Shown piece by piece: positions 55,830-64,000 of a stretch of DNA of 64,000 nt. The first letter of the stretch is position 1. Each line of letters starts with the position of its first letter. The stretch spans positions 59,326,342 through 59,390,341 of the forward strand of contig OX457027.1 in the NCBI GenBank assembly GCA_949752745.1, read 5' to 3'. This DNA is from Protula sp. h YS-2021 (taxonomy: Eukaryota > Annelida > Polychaeta > Sabellida > Serpulidae). Position numbers and translations under genes: made by a program. The notes below the pieces were generated by a model that was not told where the DNA came from, ran no database searches, and saw only the letters and a list, made by a program, of their open reading frames with translations.

Positions 55830-56225
55830 AAACCAGACGTCTGTCCAACGTCTGTTTGACGACGCGGCTTTTATGGACTAATATTCTACGTTTCTAAGAA
55901 GCTACTGTTGGTTGTCCTGTCGGCGTGGCCAAATAATGTTCTATGAACATTACACAAGGGGGTATGTCACTTTCCCAGACGTCTACTCAGCGTTTTGCCC
56001 ACAACGTGGAAAAACTGATGTCTATTCAGCCTTGGAGGGGGGGAGGGGGATATTGTTTCGACTTTCATAGACAGCCAATCCTTAGTCGGGTCGCGACTTC
56101 GATGCAACGCCGTATGCTCACTGGGGAAGTCTGTAAAGTGGTAGCTGCTGGCTCCTTGATTGCTTTGACAACAATACGTATCGTGATATCTACATCTTTG
56201 GTGTCTTGTAACCGATGTGAAAAAC
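55830..56225. repeat. ACGTT-rich interspersed repeat, copy 3
   Basis: Contains CAGACGTCTGTCCAACGTCTG, TTTGACGACGCGG and CAGACGTCTACTCAGCGTTTT words, in the style of 18915-19510 and 57985-58430. Confidence 0.45.
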
Positions 56226-57984
56226 GGTTTTAAATTAATGGAAGTATGAAGGCCTAGTTTTATTTAGAACTTTGGCCGACCAATGCGTAACGTTATAGTA
56301 GTGGTTCGCTGATGTAGAGTATAAGAAAAAAGGCAGCTACTCATTGCTTTTAGACATTTTTGTGATATCAACATTCGGATAAGGTATCTTAACATGCCAG
56401 AATCACGCCGCTTCATTATCTCCGTTCACTTAAGCTATGAATCACAGCAAACGCGATGCGGTATCTCCTTGGAAATCAAAGAATTATTGATACTCACCAT
56501 CTCTACATGACCACTACGTCATAAATAAGTTGGAATACAAGATACAACTTGCAGTACACTGATTATTTCTAGTACTATCTTTTTCACAAGTTTTTACGTT
56601 GTTTTGTAATGGCTCATGAAGCCACAGTGGTCGTGTAAAAAGATAGGAACCTGTTGCTTTGGTATGATTGAGTTTTCCTTGAATCTGGCCACTTGACGAA
56701 CAAAAACAGCCGTGCCAACCATTATTTTTGACAAATATTGTCTTTTTCCGAAAGGTTTGATAAACGGCTACAGGTTTGTGGTTTTGTGAAATTAGTTGTT
56801 TTGTAAATGAATTAAGAGAGTAGTGCATAATTTAGTGAGGTTGGATTCATTCTAGGTTATGATACCATTTGAATCTTTGCTATCTCTGTGTGTTAAGAGT
56901 GGTTGCTTTTGCCGGCAGCGAGGTTTGTAGCGACTTAATTTTCGGTCGTTCTTTCAAATGTTTTTTTCGAAGTAACCACTACCCTAGCTACCTCTGGTCC
57001 ATTTGAAATAAAACCAATTCAATTATATTTAATTGGAAACCGTAAAATTGCCATTGTCTTGTTGTCATTTTGGAGGATTGAACTTTTAACCACTGATTTC
57101 TTTTTATTGGGCCACAGAAAATGGCTTTTAACAGAAAAACACCTTCGACTGTTGATTTGTTTGAAATCTGACAGTGTCTGTGAAACTCGAACCGTGCCTG
57201 TCTCTGGCGTTGCAGTTACTACTAAATCTCATTATGTTTGCTCATCTCTCCGTGACGCTTGTGTTTTTGTAAGACGCGTGTATACTTTAAAAAGGGCAAA
57301 GCCGAGTATTATTAGCAATCAAGTAAGTGAAGAAATGGCAAATTTGTTTGACAGGCAGGAAAACAATGACCAGTTTTCTGCGCATGACAGGCTTTTCATA
57401 ATGGAGAGATAATCGAATGCATTCATTACAGAATCATTACACTTTCACATGCATGTGCTTCATAATTATAGGCTCGAAAAATGAAAACCATCTGCCCAGT
57501 TGCCGCATTCTTAACACTAGAAATTCAAAATGGTTTCTCAAAATGACAGCAACTGACATTGTCAGTTTACTAGATCCTTGTTATTCCGTTGAGAAAGGAA
57601 AAAAATGAAAGAAAATGTAAAAATGCGTAACTGACAAAGGCATTATTATATCTACAATTTTTTTTGCAATATTTTGACACATTGTGCGTGGCACAAACAG
57701 ATATATGACAGAGAAAGTTTTTTTAGTTGACAAGTTGAACCGCCTTGTGTTTAAATAGGTAAAAATAATAGATAAACTTGTACGAGGACAAATTTTCGCC
57801 TTTTTTTGTCCCACCAGTGTGTAAACGTGAGCACATGTGTATATTGTTTCTTGTTGTTACTGCTGATATATTAATTTGTGACAAAGAAGATAATCATCTG
57901 AAGTGGGTCTGTGTTTGTAAATAAATTTAACACATTTCATCACGGCCGCCACTGCTCCACTGGAAAAAGTTTTTGTCGCAGATC
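56226..57984. other. No gene seen; one unexplained open frame at 57059-57412
   Basis: The open frame at 57059-57412 (117 codons, plus strand) has a fairly balanced composition and is not a repeat, but shows no recognisable motif. It could be an exon or chance. Confidence 0.3.
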
Positions 57985-58430
57985 CTGCTTTGACGTCGAA
58001 ATCAACGTTGGATTTTAGTTGTCTGTGGAAGTCGAAATAACAGCTAGCTTCTGACGTTGAATAGACGTTGATTATCTGTTTTTTAAACAACGTTACTTTT
58101 TGGTCGCGAGTCCGACGCCTATACAACTTCGATTTTTTGACGTCTATCCAAGGTCGATTTTGCGACGTATATTCAGCGTTGCACCACAGATTTTGATTAG
58201 ACGTTGGAGAAAGTGGCTTTTTGGTTGCGACCCAAAGCGGCGTCAGAACAACGTTGCTCATCCACCTTGTGCTCAACGTCGTCATAGACGTTTTAAGGAC
58301 CTTGATTTATCGTCGCAACCAATCGTAACCAAACTACAACCAGAGTTAATGTTGTGTTTGGGCCGGGTCGGCGTCGCAACCTTAATTCGACGTTGCATCG
58401 ACGTGCAAATGTTTATTGGGATAGCTAGAT
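57985..58430. repeat. ACGTT-rich interspersed repeat, copy 4
   Basis: Dense GACGTTG, CAACGTTG and GTCGCAACC words, ending AATGTTTATTGGGA. That is the reverse complement of the start of the 18915 copy, so the two are in opposite orientation. Confidence 0.6.
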
Positions 58431-58714
58431 GCTTTCCTTCGCTTTGTTGGTCTTAATAAAAAAAATTCGGGCTAAAGATAGAACAGAGACTCCAGCACCG
58501 AACGAAAACTTCATATATATCAAGGTCTGTTACATCAATATTAATGGTGCTGGGCTCATCTCAATTCTGTTCAACTGCATTGAGGCACGGTAAGCCCTGT
58601 GCATAGAATGTAAGTCACAAGCACAAGCACCGTGCATAACGATGAGACCAATCGATTGTGACGATGGGAAATGAGTTTGAGAATTGCAGTAGAAAATAAT
58701 ATCTAGACCGTAAT

Positions 58715-58990
58715 AACTAGACCCAAAGGGTCGAAAATAAGCTCAAAATCGTTATATCTCTAACCGTTTTCGAGATAATGGTCCACTTCCGCTTTTCGAC
58801 TTTGTCACCGAGATACCTCTTATATATGGTCTTTTAGGCACAAAGGGTCGAAAATAAGCTCAGAATCACTCCATCTCTAATCGTTGCCGAGATAATGGCC
58901 TACTTCTGGTTCCTTTACTTTGACCATGGTCGAGGAGATCAAGGTCATCGAGGTACCTCTTACACGTGGTCTTTTAGGCCCAAAGTGTAA
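58715..58990. repeat. TCGAAAACGGTTAGAGA-family tandem repeat, inverted, two units
   Basis: Two units near 58761 and 58878 (TCTCTAACCGTTTTCGAGATA and a diverged copy), each preceded by AAAGGGTCGAAAATAAGCTCA and followed by a GGTCTTTTAGGC box. The units are the reverse complement of the array at 18.0-18.77 kb. Confidence 0.7.
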
Positions 58991-61900
58991 AAATCCCCAA
59001 GTGTAAAAATAACGGTTTTGCGAATTATATGTTAATCATATAGATTCCGCAGGATAGAAAAAGTCGTCCGACCCTTATTTTTCTGAGGTGGAGGGGGGGG
59101 GGGGGGGCGCGGGGAGGGATATGTAGTGAGCATGATCACCCTTCATGAAGTAATTGAATTTTCCATAGTGCAATGGCTTCCGTTGTCATGACGATGTTGG
59201 CTTTTTGTGTATTTCTGTGGCTTTTTGTGCAGGGCGACAACAGATAAAATTGAACAAAATAATCAGTATTTGTCCTCAGACCAATAGCTCTGCACAGAAT
59301 TCCAAATTTTATCTTTTTTCAGTTAAAGTGTGGATTAATATTTCGATTTTCTACTTTTCTACGACTTTCAACTTTATTTTAGATAAATAAAAACAGCGGT
59401 TTATTTTTTTACCGTTGAACCGAGTAACATAAAGAGTACAAAAACAAAGTTTACTCCTTTAGATGGTATGTGACATCATACAAAATTGCTGTGCAATTTT
59501 CGCTGTCTTTCTACAATAACCTCACAGAATAATTCAGCAATTCTATCCACTGGCCCTGTAATTTCTCGTGTGCAGAATTTGATGTTAAATTTGTATGTGA
59601 ACAAGGCTCCTAGCCCATGTTAGTGGAATGACTTTAGAAAACGGTGTGGGGTATTTTTAACCTCCGCCCACCCACAACCCACCTCCTCATCCCGCCCCCT
59701 TCCTGTAATACCAGGAAGCCTGCTCACCCCCTTCATGCAGTACCAGAAAGCTTTAACTTAATCAAGGGTACAGAGTAATGTTTTGCCCGGCTGGCACAAA
59801 AGAACTCGGATGGCCCAGACACTGTTTGCCAAATCAATAGCCTTTCCATTCTCCTCCCCTTACGTCGACGAGTCATGGCAGCTGTGAGGTGATTTTCTCT
59901 TGTATTTATAGCTGTTCTCTCCTGCTGTTGGCTTGTCCCCGCACCTTCAGTGCTTAGCGGATAATGTGTCAACTGTTTGATAAAAAATATCGTATGAAAA
60001 ATATTTAAAAAGGGCTGGAAATCTTAATGGATATAAGAGCATCATGTTTGCTCACAGTTAGTCTTTTATGTTGTATTTTGCTGTGAGTGAGTCAGCTCTA
60101 AAAACTATGTAAGCCTGAAAATACCAGTCAAAAGGGCAGGGAGCTGAAAATAGCACGTAAAGGAAAGGAAACGGAGTGAGATGGGGGAAAACAGACACGG
60201 GTTATCAGCGCAAAAGTTCGCTTTTCAGTTTCTGACAATATTTGTTTCGATTATGTTATTTTTTTCCACCAAATTCATTATGAATTATTTTTTCAAGAAA
60301 ACTTTTTGTTACTTCAGTTGGCATTTATAACGTTAGTTTGGGTAAGGTATACAATTTTAAGCAATTAAAAACGCGATAAGTTCGATTCGAAAAAAATCTC
60401 CGATCACCCAGTATCATTTTGAATGGCGCAGTTTCGTGTATGATGCTTGTGCTTGGGGCATCCATTTAACGGGCACCAGCCTACAGGAAGTGATGTCAGG
60501 CTTTACCGTCATCTATGGGGTCTTTACATGTCCGAGCACAATATGTCTGTCAGTTTACGATTCGTAAATTCGTAAAATCTGTCTAGCGGTTCGTTTTTTT
60601 AAGTTTCCTGAATTCGTTATATGTCCTGTTGGCTCGTAATGACGTCATGTCGTCTTACTACATGACTTTGATGCCGTGTTCTTACATTACTTTGTTTTAC
60701 CATGGAGGTAGATTCAGTTTTAGAATTATATGTAAAATACAAACAAGGACTCCTCACCTCCGCTTAGAAGTAACCCGTTGATGTCTGATGTCAATATTTT
60801 GAAAGAAGTAATGTAACTTTATTGTTTTGCTAAATAAATGTTTGCACATGGATATAGAATGTAAATGTGTCTTTTGAAACCATTCCTAGGGCGTTTATGC
60901 ATTGTATCAGTCACTTATCATTCCACTGTGTACATAATTACAATGTACAATGCTCATGGGCTTCTCCTGTGTAGAACTTATCGGTGTTCTGAGTTGATTT
61001 ACTCACTATTCTCCAGGTAAATATTTTTCTTATGTAATGAGCCAATAATACCGGACAAGACTTATTACGAGGTAAAAATGTGTGTATATATACTGCCAAA
61101 GTACTTTCAACACTTCATTTTCTAAAATACACTTTCGCCAGTCTTCACCTTGCTCTGTGTAACAAATATAGCGAGAGTGCCGTGAAAACTGTAACACACT
61201 GCTTGTATTATCAGGTTATGCAAGCGAGTTACTCGTTGCGGGTGTCTTCACAGCAACTATTTTCGAAAAGATAAACGTGAACTAGTTTATATTTAATTAA
61301 CTGGACAGTGGGTGCTTTGCAATACGATTCCGGTGACAGGTGGCGCTTTTGATGCTACAGCGCCGATGCCACAGCGCATGTCACGTGACGAGGGTTGTCA
61401 GGAATTTGAGCAGCTTGTTTGTATTATCTGTGGGCTGAATAAGTGGGCGTTTGCTTGGTGGTAAGGTTGCAATATGATCTCTGGTCTCGGGAGACGCTCT
61501 TGCTAATATCAGATGAGGTCTCCCCCCGTCTCCTAAACCATTGCAGGAATTAGGGGGGGGGGGTGGGAGTGGGAGAACGGGTGCACGTGACATTGTTGTG
61601 TGATAGGATATAACGGGAGGTGATATGGTGAGGGCCTGGTAAGTTATGTTATTGGGAGATTTTTTCCGAGTTTCCAACCCCCCCCCCCCCCTTCCAAAAA
61701 TTGCGATGTCACCCATTGGATTCATCTGAAGTACAACAGAACGCCCAGCTTGAGTATCTTCGCTGCTGCTTAGATTTGTACTCGACCTGTCGTACCATTA
61801 TCTGTTTAGTACAACATGTACATATAAAACGTTTGCTTTTTTTGCAGACCTTGACTTGGCTGTTGGGAGCTCTTGAATGAATACAAGCATCCACGGGAGC

Positions 61901-64000
61901 TTTTATTTTTCCTCCTTGAGGCAAAAGAGCGAGCTATCATCGTCCCGCTACATTTTCCAGGTCAAGCGATTATTCTGACTCAAAACATTGGCAACGCCAA
62001 GCCTGGTGCAGGCAAAACTCAACTTGTTTCTGTGTAAAGAAATATAAAAAAAAGACATGGTGTTTATTTCGTCAAAAAACGGATAAGCCAACAGTGAAAA
62101 CACAAGGAGTATTTATTAGTTCGTGCTGAAGAGGATATTTGTGTGAAGCTGATACCTAAGTTTCCATTTAGATCCCATTTTTGTCACTTGACCATAAAAA
62201 AAAACGGATGAAGTGCTATTTGGCGCAATTTATTTTTCCGAGCAGGCAAGAGAACTCTTTAAGAATTCAGACTCAATAGCAAGGCCAAGTTTATGTACAC
62301 GGATACCTCTACCTTTTGGATATCAGTCATATAACAATCTACTTCGATTCATAACACCGGATAATGGGAATATGTCTATAAGTCCTGTACTGATTCAATA
62401 AAGTAGGTTTAGTAAAGTTTGGTGAATTAACACGCATTCTGTTGTACTGCTGTCTGGATACATTTTGACAGATGCAGTGAACAGGTATTGTGGGAAGAGT
62501 GAACAATTTGCCAACTAATTACGGATATCTCAAACAAAGGTAAGACCAAACATTAGCCAGAATCACGAAGTTTACTTTAAAATGTTGTGGGTGTTCAGCA
62601 AAAATAAACTGTTGAGTGAATCTGACTGTGGGCCGGGGGGGGGGGGGTGTATGATTCCATACGTTCTGAAGGATCCAGGGGGTTTCAAGGCGGACTTACT
62701 ATAATTCAGTTCTGATGAATGAGTTTGTGAAAAAGCTGAAAAAAGGTTGAGTTGCTATTTGGCCAACATTTTAAAGACATTTAAATGACATACAGACTGT
62801 CAAATATTCGTAATATGTTTGAACAAAGCATCGTATTAAAATTCTTATACATATCACTATCAAGCGTTCTATAAAGGATTACTGATTCGACAAGATCTTG
62901 ATAGCAGATTCTCCGGTTTTATCAATAGGAATCGGATCCAGTAAGATGTTATTGCGTCTCTGGTTGCATATACAGTTTGTTTTGAAAAACAAACGGGAAA
63001 GCGAAAAAAACCACGATAACGTCCAGCGGGTGTTTCCCACATTGAATGCCGTTTTCACCATTATTGCTTAACTCACATAGTTGCATAGCTTTTATAAATT
63101 GCTTTTATCAAAATTAAGTAACGTATACTAGTGGGTGTTCAGCTCGTGCGCTGAGCCTGATAGAGGAGATATTTTTTATCCACAATAATTATTGTGATTT
63201 TGAAAACTCCAATTGGAACATTTTCATGACAAAATTTGACGTGATGAGCGTGAATAATTTGTCCTAATGAGGGCTACATTCAACATACGACAGTTTTAGT
63301 GCAAGACAGTGTTCATTCAAGGATTCGCGCGAATAGCGCACGCTTATTTATTACTGACGCTATTAGAGTAAATTTCCAAACTAGAGGGGAAATTTTCAAA
63401 GTAGAAGGGAAATTTCCCTTATCACTCCCGAAAATTGCTGTTCTCGATGCTTTTGCATAGTATTCCATTGCAAACACCTTAAAAATTAAATTGCAAATCA
63501 AAACTGAGTTTCATGGCACGTGCGATCGGGAAAGGAGACGAATAGTGTCATGCACCACGTCACTGATTGGTCGGCACCTTGCCCTTCGCTGTTCCATCAA
63601 TGTCTGCGCAATTAGTTTTGTTTAAAAAAATATTGTTTCGGTGTTATCTATCATGAAATAAACTAACAAAGTTGTGAAGTTAAGCAAACAATAATGGCAA
63701 GTAAAGTATGAAAGTATGCAAAAAGATCTCCATTCAACAAAACTTGCTAATGGTTGCGTTGGAATGTGAGCAAGTAATTAAAACGTTGGCGAAGAATCGC
63801 TACGAATTCTACTCGAATGCGAACTGGGCGAAAGACTGGCGGTGTGGGTCAGCTGCTGGAGGACAGCTGTGTGGCTTTGTTTGAAGGATATATGTTCTTT
63901 TATTGTTGTCTGCACGGCAGAGAAAACATCCTCCTGTAATAACATTAAAGCATTCACAAGTTCTATATTTACCTGGCCTCAGTCTGCCACCTCACGTCAG
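58991..64000. other. No gene seen
   Basis: No gene, RNA or well-formed repeat recognised. G/C homopolymers occur at 59093-59107, 61553-61563, 61678-61691 and 62635-62647. The minus-strand frames at 59733-59972 and 61381-61725 show no domain; the latter spans the homopolymers. Confidence 0.4.

Overview
The window looks like AT-rich nuclear DNA of a metazoan, most likely a marine invertebrate. The grounds are two families of tyrosine-recombinase (YR) retrotransposons of the DIRS order, a Tc1/mariner transposase relic, several MITE-like inverted-repeat elements, many micro- and minisatellites, and the absence of any operon or dense gene layout. The species cannot be fixed from the sequence. I found no convincing host protein-coding gene, tRNA, rRNA or CRISPR array. 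The window is essentially a repeat-rich intergenic or intronic stretch.

Layout. 1-9.1 kb: unannotated AT-rich DNA with a trinucleotide-repeat block (1.08-1.74 kb), a degenerate ~20-bp minisatellite (2.34-2.49 kb), a degenerate tandem repeat (2.6-3.1 kb) and a five-copy 48-bp minisatellite (7.71-7.95 kb). 9.13-9.51 kb: a small AT-rich MITE. 9.90-12.14 kb: a 2.2-kb non-coding element with ~84-bp terminal inverted repeats and internal tandem arrays. 14.1-17.7 kb: a decayed YR retrotransposon (gag-like, RT-RNase H, YR) with several frameshifts. 18.0-19.5 kb: a tandem array followed by an ACGTT-rich interspersed repeat, both of which recur near 55.8-59.0 kb.

21.32-37.78 kb is the most interesting part: two nearly full-length copies of one DIRS-type element in head-to-head orientation (copy A on the minus strand, 21323-29387; copy B on the plus strand, 29960-37779), separated by a 572-bp unique spacer. 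Together they form a ~16.4-kb imperfect palindrome. Each copy has a gag-like ORF, an RT/RNase H ORF with a further C-terminal domain, an overlapping YR ORF, ~167-bp shared inverted terminal repeats with different outer tips, and an internal complementary region whose two halves match the two outer tips joined together. This is the classic DIRS design for templating a circular intermediate. Copy A keeps an intact gag-like ORF but has a broken RT ORF. Copy B keeps RT/RH and YR but has a 251-bp deletion in gag. The two copies therefore have complementary lesions.

37.8-64 kb: mostly unannotated DNA holding a 435-bp MITE with 165-bp inverted arms inside a TA microsatellite (41.82-42.26 kb), a dead Tc1-like transposase (44.88-45.79 kb), a compound TC/AC/TTC microsatellite (47.80-48.10 kb), one inverted-repeat element nested inside another (48.18-50.29 and 48.81-49.61 kb), a 12-bp minisatellite with an 11-unit higher-order period (55.19-55.68 kb), and further copies of the repeat families seen at 18-19 kb. 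G or C homopolymers of 10-20 bases are unusually common across the window.
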